Source: Clostridiales bacterium
GTDB lineage: Bacteria > Bacillota > Clostridia > Lachnospirales > CAG-274
Reading direction: 5' to 3'
Assembly (NCBI GenBank): GCA_018371275.1
Contig: JAHALF010000001.1
Coordinates: 62,001-126,000, forward strand
Length of the DNA stretch: 64,000 bases
Below are positions 17,804-26,504 of the stretch, piece after piece; position 1 is the stretch's first letter, and every line of letters begins with the position of its first letter. A program made the position numbers and the translations under genes. Under the pieces are notes generated by a model. That model made no database searches and was not told the origin of the DNA. It worked only from the letters and a program-made list of their open reading frames with translations.

Positions 17804-19597
17804 CTATCTGTATAATGGTCCATAATTTTGACAAGCTCTATAGTCTTGCCCCTCTTTATCCATTCCAAATAAATTCCAAGCAGAAGGTCTAAATACTTTT
17901 TCTTCTGGTACATTATGCATACTTACAGGTATTCTAAGCATAGAACAAAGTGTAATAATATCAGCACCAATATGACCATAACTAATAGCGCCATGGTTAG
18001 CACCCCAGTTGTTCATAACATCATAAGAAGATTTGAAAGGACCTTCTCCAGTAATAATAGGAGCAAACCAAGTACAAGGCCAAGTATAATCTGTTCTTTT
18101 CCATATTTTATCAGATACTTCATCCGGTAATTTAATAGTATAACCCTCTACTAACTGCATAACAGGTCCAAGACCTTTAACAAGATTTAATCTCATCATA
18201 GTAACAGGCATTTCTGCCTCTGTCAAAAATCTAGATGAATATCCACCACCTCTAAAATAACCTACATCAGCTGGATTCCAAGTAGTAGCTTTTAAAATAG
18301 TTTCTTTATCTTCTTCTGTTATATCAAACCAAGGCTTAATAAGGTTATTGCCATCTTTATCTTTAGCAAGACCACAAGCATCTAAACAAGATGCACCAGA
18401 ATTTATTAAATGTAAGAACCCATCAGATTTTTCAGCAAGACCAGTTAATTTATGACCAGTAGCTTTTTCTACCGCATCAATACTCCAGTATGTTCTAACA
18501 TCTGAGAAAATTTGAGCAGTATTAGTTAAAAGTTTTCCAAACAACATACTAATACCATTTAAAACATCATTTTCTGTTGCTAAAATGTAAGGTTCTCTTG
18601 TTCCATTCCAATCAAAAGAAGTATTTAATAAAGCTTCTGGAAAGTCAGCATTAGGATAAAAATCAGTCCATTGTCTTTGACCTTGGAAACCTGCTGCAAT
18701 AGCATTGTGTCCTAATTTTTCTTCTTGGCAATTATCAGGTAAATTAGGGTTACCATTCATTAAGTCTTTAATAATACACATCATCTTAACAACAAATTCC
18801 CAGTCTTTATCTTTTTCTTCTCTAGATTTTTGAACACTAGGATCATTTTTATCAAAACCTTCAATGCATTTTTCCTTAGTCCATTTTAAAGCTCTTTCAT
18901 ATTCGTCTTTGTCATATATTTCTTCAGTCATTCTTCTAATAATTTCTACTTCATCAACAGATTCTACTCTCATTCCTAAATATTCTTCTATAAAGTTAGG
19001 GTCAATTATAGAACCACCAATACCCATACATATAGAGCCAATTTGTAAATAAGATTTACCTCTCATAGTAGCCGCTGCAACAGCTGCTCTACCAAATCTT
19101 AAGAGTTTCTCTTTAACATCTTCTGGTATAGAAGTATCATCTGCATCTTGCACATCGTGTCCATATATACCGAATGCTGGTAACCCTTTTTGAGCATGCG
19201 TAGCTAAAACAGATGCTAAATAAACAGCACCAGGTCTTTCTGTACCATTAAATCCCCATACACCTTTTATAGTTTTAGGGTTCATATCCATAGTTTCAGC
19301 ACCATAACACCAACAAGGTGTTACAGTTAAAGTAATATCAACACCCTCTTTTCTAAATTTATCTTCACAAGCAGCAGCCTCAGGTACTCTCCCAATAGTT
19401 GTATCTGCAATAACAACTTTTACAGGCTCACCATTAGAATATTTTAGATTTTCTTCAAATAATTTAGCAGCAGACTTAGCCATATTCATAGTTTGTTCTT
19501 CTAAAGAAGCTCTAACATTTACAACACCTTGTCTACCATCTATAGTTGGTCTAATACCAATAACAGGATAATCTCCCACTAATCTACTTTTACTCAT
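17804..19597 (-). CDS. fucI: L-fucose isomerase
   Basis: 597-aa Mn-dependent ketol isomerase converting L-fucose to L-fuculose, first step of the pathway; full family length. Recognisable stretches include GIRPTIDGRQGVVNVR at the N-terminus, VTPCWCYGAETMDM, GFNGTERPGAVYLA, and in the C-terminal half HLINSGASCLDACG and MTMMRLNLVKG-like segments, ending with GANHGAISYGHIGAD. First gene of the fucI-fucK-fucA-fucO operon, with TCTGGAGG before the ATG. It is divergent from an AraC-type regulator. No fucose permease gene accompanies the operon. Confidence 0.96.
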   Translation of the reverse strand: MSKSRLVGDYPVIGIRPTIDGRQGVVNVRASLEEQTMNMAKSAAKLFEENLKYSNGEPVKVVIADTTIGRVPEAAACEDKFRKEGVDITLTVTPCWCYGAETMDMNPKTIKGVWGFNGTERPGAVYLASVLATHAQKGLPAFGIYGHDVQDADDTSIPEDVKEKLLRFGRAAVAAATMRGKSYLQIGSICMGIGGSIIDPNFIEEYLGMRVESVDEVEIIRRMTEEIYDKDEYERALKWTKEKCIEGFDKNDPSVQKSREEKDKDWEFVVKMMCIIKDLMNGNPNLPDNCQEEKLGHNAIAAGFQGQRQWTDFYPNADFPEALLNTSFDWNGTREPYILATENDVLNGISMLFGKLLTNTAQIFSDVRTYWSIDAVEKATGHKLTGLAEKSDGFLHLINSGASCLDACGLAKDKDGNNLIKPWFDITEEDKETILKATTWNPADVGYFRGGGYSSRFLTEAEMPVTMMRLNLVKGLGPVMQLVEGYTIKLPDEVSDKIWKRTDYTWPCTWFAPIITGEGPFKSSYDVMNNWGANHGAISYGHIGADIITLCSMLRIPVSMHNVPEEKVFRPSAWNLFGMDKEGQDYRACQNYGPLYR

Positions 19598-19667
19598 TTA
19601 TATTACCTCCAGATTAAATACATAATTTTATCTATAATATTACCATTAAATGTATCTTATTTCTTGT

Positions 19668-19752
19668 ACTTTTATATTAAAAAAACATAATTATTTTCAC
19701 TTTTATATTCACTATATTTATGATATAATATAAAAAATATAACTTTTATATA
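19668..19752. promoter_or_regulatory. Direct repeats and promoter between fucI and its AraC-type regulator
   Basis: The 11-mer ACTTTTATATT occurs at 19668-19678 and 19699-19709, 31 bases apart (about three helical turns), with a one-mismatch copy at 19742-19752. Same-orientation sites at helical spacing are typical of AraC-family binding. An extended -10 (TGA-TATAAT, TATAAT 19724-19729) for the regulator lies between copies two and three. The AT-rich background makes chance repeats possible. Confidence 0.45.
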
Positions 19753-19790
19753 TTTTTGTACAATATTAATTATAAAAGGAGAATATTTTT

Positions 19791-20648
19791 ATGAACTATT
19801 TAAAATATAAAGAAAATAAAACAAGAGGTACATTTAACTTTCCAATAGAATTTTACTTTATAACACCAGAAGATATAAGATACAATATGCACTATCATTG
19901 GCATACAGAAATAGAAATAATAAAAATATTAGAAGGAGACTTTACAATAACCTTAAATGACCAAGTAATCTATGCCAAAAAAGATGATATTATTTTTATT
20001 TCACCAGAAATGTTACACGGAGGTATACCTAAAAATTGTATATATGAATGTATAGTTTTAGATATGAATATGTTTATAAAAAACAATAATATTTGTACAA
20101 ATTATTTAAAAGATATATTAAATACAAAAATATGTATTAATTATGACATATATAAAAATAATGATATAAATATATACTTAAATAAAATTTTTGATTGTAT
20201 GAAAGAAAAAACCTTAGGCTATGAGTTTTTAATACAAGGTTATTTATATGTCATATTCGGTATAATAATAGAAAAAAAACTATACATAAAAAATATTAAT
20301 GTTATAGATAAAAACAATAAAAGGATATATCAATTAAAAAAAGTGTTAGAATTTATAGAACTAGAATATTCTAAATCAATAACATTAGAAGATTTATCAA
20401 ATAAAATGAATTTAAACCCTAAATACTTCACTAAAATATTTAGCGAAATGACTGGTAAATCCCCTATACAATATTTAAATTCCTATAGAATAGAAATGGC
20501 TTGTAATATGCTTTTAACAACAGATTTATCTATAACAGATATTTGTTTAAATTGTGGTTTTAATGATTTAAGCTATTTTATAAAAACATTTAAAAAAGAA
20601 AAAAATATAAGCCCTAAAAAATTTAGAGCTTCATTATATACCTCGTAA
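19791..20648 (+). CDS. AraC-family transcriptional regulator (probable fuc activator)
   Basis: 285-aa regulator with an N-terminal cupin sugar-sensing domain (HYHWHTEIEIIKILEGDF) and a C-terminal pair of AraC helix-turn-helices (LEDLSNKMNLNPKYFTKIF and SITDICLNCGFNDLSYFIKT) ending in the SPKKFR signature. AAAAGGAG precedes the ATG. Its position, divergent from fucI with shared repeats in between, makes it the likely fucose-responsive regulator of the fuc operon; this is context inference. Confidence 0.87.
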   Translation: MNYLKYKENKTRGTFNFPIEFYFITPEDIRYNMHYHWHTEIEIIKILEGDFTITLNDQVIYAKKDDIIFISPEMLHGGIPKNCIYECIVLDMNMFIKNNNICTNYLKDILNTKICINYDIYKNNDINIYLNKIFDCMKEKTLGYEFLIQGYLYVIFGIIIEKKLYIKNINVIDKNNKRIYQLKKVLEFIELEYSKSITLEDLSNKMNLNPKYFTKIFSEMTGKSPIQYLNSYRIEMACNMLLTTDLSITDICLNCGFNDLSYFIKTFKKEKNISPKKFRASLYTS

Positions 20649-20664
20649 ATTTATTTTGTAATAT

Positions 20665-20694
20665 AAAAAAGACTACAAATAAGTAGTCTTTTTT
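20665..20694. terminator. Bidirectional terminator between the AraC gene and ridA-like gene
   Basis: Perfect 12-bp stem (20665-20676 with 20683-20694) with flanking A and T runs. Confidence 0.88.
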
Positions 20695-20695
20695 A

Positions 20696-21067
20696 TTATT
20701 TAACTATAGCTATAACCTCTACTTCAACTAAAACTTGTTTAGGTAGCTCTTTAACAGCCACACAAGAACGAGCAGGATTTGATGTAAAATATTTAGAATA
20801 TACTTCATTAAATCCAGAAAAATTTGACATATCCGATAAAAAACAAGTAGTTTTTATAGCATTTTCAAAATTTGTTCCAGCCTCTTCTAAAACAGCTTTT
20901 AAGTTTTTCATAACCTGTTCTGTTTGTTCAATAATATTATTACCTACAATATCTCCTTCAAGATTTAAAGGTATTTGACCAGATGTATATAATATATTAT
21001 TAACTAATACTGCTTGTGAATAAGGCCCTATCGCTTTTGGCGCTTTGTCAGAATGTATTTTTTTCAT
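20696..21067 (-). CDS. ridA: RidA-family enamine/imine deaminase
   Basis: 123-aa RidA (YjgF/YER057c) protein that hydrolyses reactive enamine/imine intermediates such as 2-aminoacrylate. Family marks: KAIGPYSQAV near the N-terminus, LYTSGQIPL, and the C-terminal RSCVAVKELPKQVLVEVEVIA with the substrate-binding arginine. The in-frame ATG at 21082 overlaps the GGAGG site that serves the ATG at 21067, so the latter is the start. Single gene. Confidence 0.93.
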   Translation of the reverse strand: MKKIHSDKAPKAIGPYSQAVLVNNILYTSGQIPLNLEGDIVGNNIIEQTEQVMKNLKAVLEEAGTNFENAIKTTCFLSDMSNFSGFNEVYSKYFTSNPARSCVAVKELPKQVLVEVEVIAIVK

Positions 21068-21129
21068 AAAATGTACCTCCAAAATTATATGTGTTTATAG
21101 TATATATTTTTTTATTTTATTAGTCAATA

Positions 21130-22284
21130 TTATTTCCAGTTTTTAATAACTTCTATTGCCTTTTCAAGCTGTAAATCTTGGCTATTATCCTCTGAATTAG
21201 TTACCTTGTAATCTGGCTCAATACCTGTACCATGTATACAAATACCACTAGGAGTATAATATTTTGCCATAGTAATTTTTACCCCACTACCATCTGGTAA
21301 CTGATACATATTTTGTACAACCCCTTTGCCATATGTAGTTTCTCCAACTAGCTTACCAACACCAAAATCTTTAACAGCACCAGATAACACTTCAGATGCA
21401 GACGCTGAATTTCCATTTACAAGAATAGTTAGAGGTTTATTATAATAATTAGCATCAGATTTATGATAATCTCTATTTCCATTTTTATCTTCTATATAAG
21501 TTATTGTTCCTTCTGGTACTAACATATCTGTTATTTTATTTACTGTTGTCAATAACCCTCCAGGATTATTTCTAAGATCTATTATAAGGCCATTACTACT
21601 AGATAAACTATCAAAAGCAGTTTTAAACTGGTCATATGTAACTCTATCAAATTGGGATATAGATATGTAACCTATATTATCTTCTAACATTTTATATTCA
21701 ACAGTAGGTACATCTAAGCTTTTTCTCATAACTTCTGTATCAAAAACTTTGTTATCTTTTTCTCTATGTATAGTAAGTTTGACTTTAGTACCTTCTTCTC
21801 CTTTTATATTAGATACTAAATCTTGATAATTTTCTAAATTAACATCTTTTCCCTCAACTTTTACTATTTTATCTCCTTCTTTTATACCGCTTTCTTGAGC
21901 AGGAGAACCCTCAAATACTTTATTTACAAGTATTTTTTCATCTTCTGTCAAATTTACCATTATGCCAATACCAACATAATTTCCTTCTGTATCTTGTAAA
22001 AATGATTCAAGCTCTTTTTTTGACATATAATAAGAATAAGGGTCTTTTAGTGAAGCTACCATTCCTTTATACATTGTTTCTTCCATAAGTTCTTTATCAT
22101 ATTCATTAACATAATATTTATCAACAATGTATTCTATCTGTGATGCTTTTTGCTTTATAGTTAAATCTTTAGATATAAATCTTCTATAAATTAAATTTGC
22201 ATTAGTTATAAAACTATTTATAACAAATAGAGCTATCATACCAAAAATAACACCTACAAAAAAACTTTTTTTATTATTATTCAT
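21130..22284 (-). CDS. S41 C-terminal processing peptidase (CtpA/CtpB type)
   Basis: 384-aa secreted serine protease tethered by an N-terminal transmembrane segment (about residues 7-27). Order: N-terminal helical domain (QIEYIVDKYYVNE and following), PDZ domain (about residues 95-180, GIGIMVNLTEDEKILVNKVF), then the S41 protease core with GLIIDLRNNPGG, the catalytic serine in NGNSASASEVLSG and the catalytic lysine in GETTYGKGVVQ. It degrades or processes envelope proteins; in spore formers such enzymes also signal, but no sporulation gene is nearby. RBS AGAGGTG. Confidence 0.93.
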   Translation of the reverse strand: MNNNKKSFFVGVIFGMIALFVINSFITNANLIYRRFISKDLTIKQKASQIEYIVDKYYVNEYDKELMEETMYKGMVASLKDPYSYYMSKKELESFLQDTEGNYVGIGIMVNLTEDEKILVNKVFEGSPAQESGIKEGDKIVKVEGKDVNLENYQDLVSNIKGEEGTKVKLTIHREKDNKVFDTEVMRKSLDVPTVEYKMLEDNIGYISISQFDRVTYDQFKTAFDSLSSSNGLIIDLRNNPGGLLTTVNKITDMLVPEGTITYIEDKNGNRDYHKSDANYYNKPLTILVNGNSASASEVLSGAVKDFGVGKLVGETTYGKGVVQNMYQLPDGSGVKITMAKYYTPSGICIHGTGIEPDYKVTNSEDNSQDLQLEKAIEVIKNWK

Positions 22285-22392
22285 AATTTCACCTCTTACT
22301 TTTAGTTTATAATAAATTACCTCTATTTATTTTATTAAATAAATTTAAGAATTATTAACTAAATTTAATAAAATTATTTCATAAGTAAGTTC

Positions 22393-23730
22393 TTAAACCA
22401 AGGATTTAGCCCATTTATTTTTTCTAACTCTAGCACTACTAAAAAAGCCTTTAATAATTTCTTCAGAATATACCATAGCATAAGTTATGTATATAGGTAA
22501 ATCTAAAAAATAAGCCCCTAAAAATGCCATAGGGATACCAATAAACCAAACACTAGCAAAATCTAATATAGCAGTATATTTTGTATCTCCGCCACTTCTT
22601 AATATCCCAACAATTGTTGTATAATTATATGTTTTAAATATTAAACCAAATGCAACTATCATTAAAAGTTTGTGAGTATACTCTTTTACTAAATCTTTTA
22701 CATTAAACATATTTATAATATACGGTGAAAGTATGACAAGTATAATTCCCATAATACTGCTTATTAATATAGTAAGAACCATACATTTTTTAGAATAATC
22801 TTTTGCTTTTTCTGTATCTCCATAGCCAAGTACATTAGATAGTAATATACCACAACCACCACCTATTGCAACCCCCATAACAGTAAATAAATTTTGTATA
22901 GTACCTGTTATCTGAACAGCAGATTGCGCATCAGTACCACTAAATTTGTAAGCCATATTACAAACAGATATACCTATAGACCAAAATATTTCATTTAATA
23001 TTACTGGTGTACAAACATCAAAATATGATACCACAAAGCTTTTATTAAAGTTAAAGTAATTTTTAATATTAGTTAAAATAGGTAATTTTTTACTAAATAT
23101 AATTAAAAGCTGTGCGCTAAGTTCAACACATCTAGCACATAAGGTTGCCATGGCAGCACCTTTTACACCATAACCTAACTTAAATATAAATAAATAGTTT
23201 AATATAATATTAGTTATAAGTGCTATAAAAGTTGTTATCATGGGAAAATGAGTTTTCCTGATGGCTTTTAAAGCAGCATTTATAGCCATAATAAATGCTA
23301 TAACAATATAAGCTGGACATATAACTTGTAAATATCTTATACCTTCTGCTATAACTGCCTCATCTTTAGAATATAAAGACATTAAAAATTCTGGTGCAAA
23401 TATAATAGCAGTAACAAATATTAAAGCATTTAAAAGGCTTAACATTATTCCAAGTCCCATAACTTTATGAATACCATTAAAATCACCTTTACCAAAATAT
23501 TGCCCAACAAAAACAGACGCTCCACTATTTATCCCAAATAAAATAAGGTTAAATACAAAAAATATTTGATTAGCAAGACCAACAGAGGTAATTGCAATTT
23601 CTCCTAATTGACCTATCATAAAGTTATCAACAAGATTTACAGAAGAGTTTAATAACTCTTGAAATATAATTGGTATAATTAATAAAAATAAATTTTTAAA
23701 AAATGCTTTATCAGAAAAAAAATTTTTCAT
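22393..23730 (-). CDS. MATE-family efflux transporter
   Basis: 445-aa cation-coupled multidrug/toxin exporter with 12 predicted helices in two related halves. Typical first-half motifs: PIIFQELLNSSVNLVDNFMIGQLG and SVGLANQIFFV, then GASVFVGQYFG. AGGAGG precedes the ATG. It is on the same strand as the downstream protease gene, with an about 110-base gap holding no obvious terminator. Substrate is unknown. Confidence 0.92.
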   Translation of the reverse strand: MKNFFSDKAFFKNLFLLIIPIIFQELLNSSVNLVDNFMIGQLGEIAITSVGLANQIFFVFNLILFGINSGASVFVGQYFGKGDFNGIHKVMGLGIMLSLLNALIFVTAIIFAPEFLMSLYSKDEAVIAEGIRYLQVICPAYIVIAFIMAINAALKAIRKTHFPMITTFIALITNIILNYLFIFKLGYGVKGAAMATLCARCVELSAQLLIIFSKKLPILTNIKNYFNFNKSFVVSYFDVCTPVILNEIFWSIGISVCNMAYKFSGTDAQSAVQITGTIQNLFTVMGVAIGGGCGILLSNVLGYGDTEKAKDYSKKCMVLTILISSIMGIILVILSPYIINMFNVKDLVKEYTHKLLMIVAFGLIFKTYNYTTIVGILRSGGDTKYTAILDFASVWFIGIPMAFLGAYFLDLPIYITYAMVYSEEIIKGFFSSARVRKNKWAKSLV

Positions 23731-23918
23731 ATAACCCTCCTATTTTATAAAATCTCATTAAAAAATTTTATCATTAAAACAAATAAATTGCAACTACTTA
23801 AAAAATTTTTATTGTATTTTATATAAACTTTTATTATAATTATCTCGTATATATAGTTAAGAAAATAAAAAATAAATATAAGTTGATATATTTTTAATAA
23901 ATAGAAAGGAGTATATGT

Positions 23919-24173
23919 ATGGAAAAAAGACTTACATTATCAAAAACAGATAAAATGATAGGTGGTGTTTGTGGTGGTATTGGAGAATACTTTAAAATAG
24001 ACCCTACTATCATAAGAATACTTTTTGTATTGTTATGTTTTATATTTTTAGCTGCTCCTATTCCTATATATATTATATTTTGGATAATAATACCAAATAA
24101 AAAACCTATTAAAACCCCTTCTCAAAAACACAAAGAAGGATTTTATGACTTTAGTGAATTTGATGATAAGTAA
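23919..24173 (+). CDS. PspC-domain membrane protein
   Basis: 84-aa single-domain PspC protein. The N-terminal signature KTDKMIGGVCGGIGEYFKIDP leads into a membrane helix (about residues 32-55) and a basic/acidic tail. PspC proteins respond to envelope stress in enterobacteria; in Firmicutes small stand-alone versions are common and of unclear role. GAAAGGAG precedes the ATG, and a strong terminator follows. Confidence 0.9.
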   Translation: MEKRLTLSKTDKMIGGVCGGIGEYFKIDPTIIRILFVLLCFIFLAAPIPIYIIFWIIIPNKKPIKTPSQKHKEGFYDFSEFDDK

Positions 24174-24184
24174 TTTTAACTGGT

Positions 24185-24223
24185 AATAATGTTATAGATA
24201 AATTCTATAACATTATTTTTTTA
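24185..24223 (+). terminator. Terminator after the pspC-like gene
   Basis: Perfect 14-bp stem (24185-24198 with 24204-24217) followed by seven Ts. Confidence 0.92.
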
Positions 24224-24241
24224 TATTTTATATATTAATTA

Positions 24242-24271
24242 TTGTAATATATTACATTTTTATGTTATAAT
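24242..24271 (+). promoter_or_regulatory. Promoter for the folT riboswitch transcript
   Basis: TTGTAA (24242-24247), 18 bases, extended -10 TGT-TATAAT (24266-24271). It places transcription start about 15 bases before the riboswitch. Confidence 0.55.
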
Positions 24272-24293
24272 TAATTGTAAATTTAATTTTTAT

Positions 24294-24390
24294 GCAGAGT
24301 AGGAAAATGTGCGTTAAGTGATAGTAAGACGGGGAGTTGCTTACTATACGAAAAGATTTTTCTTGCGATACATATTCCGCATCCCGCTGC
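24294..24390 (+). promoter_or_regulatory. Tetrahydrofolate (THF) riboswitch
   Basis: The leader carries the conserved blocks of the folate/THF riboswitch in order: GCAGAGTAG opening stem P1, then TGCGTTAAGTG, GACGGGGAGTTG, CGAAAAG, CTTGCGAT and the closing CCGCATCCCGCTGC that pairs with the start (GCAG/CTGC). It lies upstream of a folate-type ECF substrate-binding gene, the classic target. Just downstream, 24386-24398 (which includes the 3' strand of P1) can pair with about 24403-24415, giving two mutually exclusive folds that could switch expression. Confidence 0.9.
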
Positions 24391-24446
24391 TAACATAGTA
24401 ACCCTATGTTTGTAGCATATTTTATCAACTACTTAGGAGGTAATTT

Positions 24447-25001
24447 ATGTTTAATTTATTTAAAAATTCTTTTTTAGAATTAAAAAAAACTAAGACTATC
24501 GTTATATGTGGTCTTTTATTAGCTATTTCTTTAATGCTTAATACACAAGCATTAAAAATAGAAGGTATTACTATTATTACATTTTCTTTTATAGCAAATT
24601 CTATTGCTGGATTTTTATTTGGTCCTGTTGTATCTGGTATATTAGGTGGATTAACAGATGCTTTAACCCATGTGATTAACCCAAAAGGAGCATATTTTTT
24701 TGGCTTTACATTTAATGCTATTTTAGGTGGTATTTTTTATGGGTCACTTCTTTATAGAAAAGTATATGGTTCTAAAAATCTAGTTTTAAGAATTGTTATT
24801 TGTAAAATACTTATCAGTATAATTGTAAATTTAAGTCTAGGAACTTTATGGTATTCTATGTTTTCTGGTAAAGGTTTTTTAATACTGCTACCTGCAAGAA
24901 TATATAAAGAACTTATAGTTATTCCAATACATTGTATAGTTATGTATATTCTATTAAAATCAATAAACAAGATGTACTACCAATTAAATTTAGATAAGTA
25001 A
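24447..25001 (+). CDS. folT: Folate ECF transporter S component
   Basis: 184-aa membrane protein with about six helices, the substrate-binding (S) subunit of an energy-coupling-factor importer. The segment AGFLFGPVVSGILGGLTDAL and the loop before NPKGAYFFGFTFNAIL are typical of FolT. Folate specificity follows from the THF riboswitch in its leader. AGGAGG precedes the ATG. The EcfA/A'/T energising module is not in the window, as usual for group II ECF systems. A thioesterase gene follows 46 bases after the stop without a terminator. Confidence 0.92.
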   Translation: MFNLFKNSFLELKKTKTIVICGLLLAISLMLNTQALKIEGITIITFSFIANSIAGFLFGPVVSGILGGLTDALTHVINPKGAYFFGFTFNAILGGIFYGSLLYRKVYGSKNLVLRIVICKILISIIVNLSLGTLWYSMFSGKGFLILLPARIYKELIVIPIHCIVMYILLKSINKMYYQLNLDK

Positions 25002-25047
25002 GATATTAAAAGTTAATGTTTTAAATATATAATAAAGGGTGATTTTT

Positions 25048-25461
25048 ATGCTTTTTGAAACAAAAATTAAAGTTAGATATCAAGAAACAGATCAAATGGG
25101 CATTGCTCATCATTCTGTATATCCAATATGGTATGAAGAGGCTAGAACAAATTTTATAAAATTTTGTCTAAACATTTCTTATTCAGAAATAGAAAAAATT
25201 GGTATATTATTTCCTTTAAGTAAACTTAATTGCAAATATATAAAACCAGCTTTATATGAAGATATTTTAACAATACATACATTTTTAAAAAATATTTCAC
25301 CTGTCAAGTTAGAATTTGAGTACAAAATATATAAAAATAATGAGCTTATTAATACAGGGTATACAGAACACCCTTTTGTTAATAAAGATTTTAAACTTAT
25401 TAATCTAAAAAAACAAAATTTAGAACTTTATAATATTATAAACTCAGCTTATAAAAATTAA
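25048..25461 (+). CDS. Acyl-CoA thioesterase (YbgC/4HBT family)
   Basis: 137-aa hot-dog-fold thioesterase. The family motif VRYQETDQMGIAHHSVYPIWYEEART contains the catalytic aspartate (ETDQMG) and the Y/H positions seen in YbgC/FadM-like enzymes; written here in its two parts, VRYQETDQMGIAHH and PIWYEEART. A GTG 9 bases upstream is in frame, but AAAGGGTG lies just in front of the ATG at 25048, so that is the start. It is probably on the folT transcript. Substrate is unknown. Confidence 0.88.
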   Translation: MLFETKIKVRYQETDQMGIAHHSVYPIWYEEARTNFIKFCLNISYSEIEKIGILFPLSKLNCKYIKPALYEDILTIHTFLKNISPVKLEFEYKIYKNNELINTGYTEHPFVNKDFKLINLKKQNLELYNIINSAYKN

Positions 25462-25462
25462 A

Positions 25463-25535
25463 TTTAAAAAAATTAAAAATAAGGAAAAAATATAGATAAT
25501 ATCTATATTTTTTCCTTATTTTTAATTTTTTTAAA
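25463..25535. terminator. Very long perfect hairpin, bidirectional terminator
   Basis: A perfect 35-bp inverted repeat (arms 25463-25497 and 25501-25535) with a 3-base loop sits between convergent genes. It contains the stop codon and the last nine or so codons of the minus-strand gene at 25503, so the hairpin also encodes that protein's lysine-rich C-terminus. T runs in both directions fit a two-way terminator. Confidence 0.88.
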
Positions 25536-26504
25536 ACAGTATATAATACCTACCATATTTATAAATATATTAAATAAAATAATAAATACATCTCCATTAA
25601 TATTTATAAATATTAATGTTTTATCTATTTGTGCATAAGTTCTTAAATTATTAGAAATATTTAAAAATATACTTTTATAATAATCAAAATCTGACCATTT
25701 ATTTGGTGTAAAACTTGATAATAAATATATGTCTATATTCAATATAAAATACAATATAATTATACTTGCAACACCAAAAAGTTGGTAAAATATATTTCTT
25801 ATACTAAACCTATTATCAAAATTAAAAACCTTATAAAATAAATATATAGTTAATACCAAAATAAGTATTTTAGGTATTTGTAATGTAAACTGTAGTAAAT
25901 TAATTTTTGTATTAATATTATTTATATATATGTTTTGACTATTATTAAATCTAATAAAGCTATTTATATTCATAACCATATCTTCTGTTTTATAAAAAAA
26001 TACTTTTATATTATCAAATGTATCATCTTCATTATTCTCAATTATTACTGTAGGTATTTTATCCTTAAATACTCCACATATAATATATTCCTTATTATCT
26101 ACAAAAATTTTATTACCTATTACATTTTCATTTTTAAAAATACTATAGGCTAAAGAATTACTAATATATATGCCATTTTTTTCAAAATAATTTTTATATA
26201 GTATATCACCTTTTACAAATATTTTTTCAGGATTACCAAAAACTTTTAATAACTTAGAATTTATAGATCTATTATGCTGTTTCTCTAATACATCTACAAA
26301 ACCTCCATTTGATATAGCCACAATATCTCTTATGCTTTTATTTTGTTCTAAAGTATTTTTAATAAAATACTCTGTTGGTTTATTTTCCAAAAAAGATATA
26401 TCCAAAACATTTTCAAACTGTTTTAATTTATCAAAATTATAACTAGCAAAAAAATAAGTTATAAAGGATATAAGAATAATAAAATAATAAATTATTTTTT
26501 TCAT
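25503..26504 (-). CDS. MacB/FtsX-like membrane protein without ATPase domain
   Basis: 333-aa membrane protein. Layout: one N-terminal helix (about 4-22), a large outer domain (about 23-205), then three C-terminal helices (about 208-226, 236-262, 300-322). This matches the MacB/FtsX permease topology. In the outer domain, GIYISNSLAYSIFKNENVIG followed by IICGVFKD resembles the MacB periplasmic core domain. No nucleotide-binding domain is present or encoded next door. Its ATG overlaps the stop of the HlyD-type adaptor gene by 4 bases (ATGA), so it acts with that protein. It is the last gene of the block; exact function is unknown. Confidence 0.65.
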   Translation of the reverse strand: MKKIIYYFIILISFITYFFASYNFDKLKQFENVLDISFLENKPTEYFIKNTLEQNKSIRDIVAISNGGFVDVLEKQHNRSINSKLLKVFGNPEKIFVKGDILYKNYFEKNGIYISNSLAYSIFKNENVIGNKIFVDNKEYIICGVFKDKIPTVIIENNEDDTFDNIKVFFYKTEDMVMNINSFIRFNNSQNIYINNINTKINLLQFTLQIPKILILVLTIYLFYKVFNFDNRFSIRNIFYQLFGVASIIILYFILNIDIYLLSSFTPNKWSDFDYYKSIFLNISNNLRTYAQIDKTLIFININGDVFIILFNIFINMVGIIYCFKKIKNKEKI

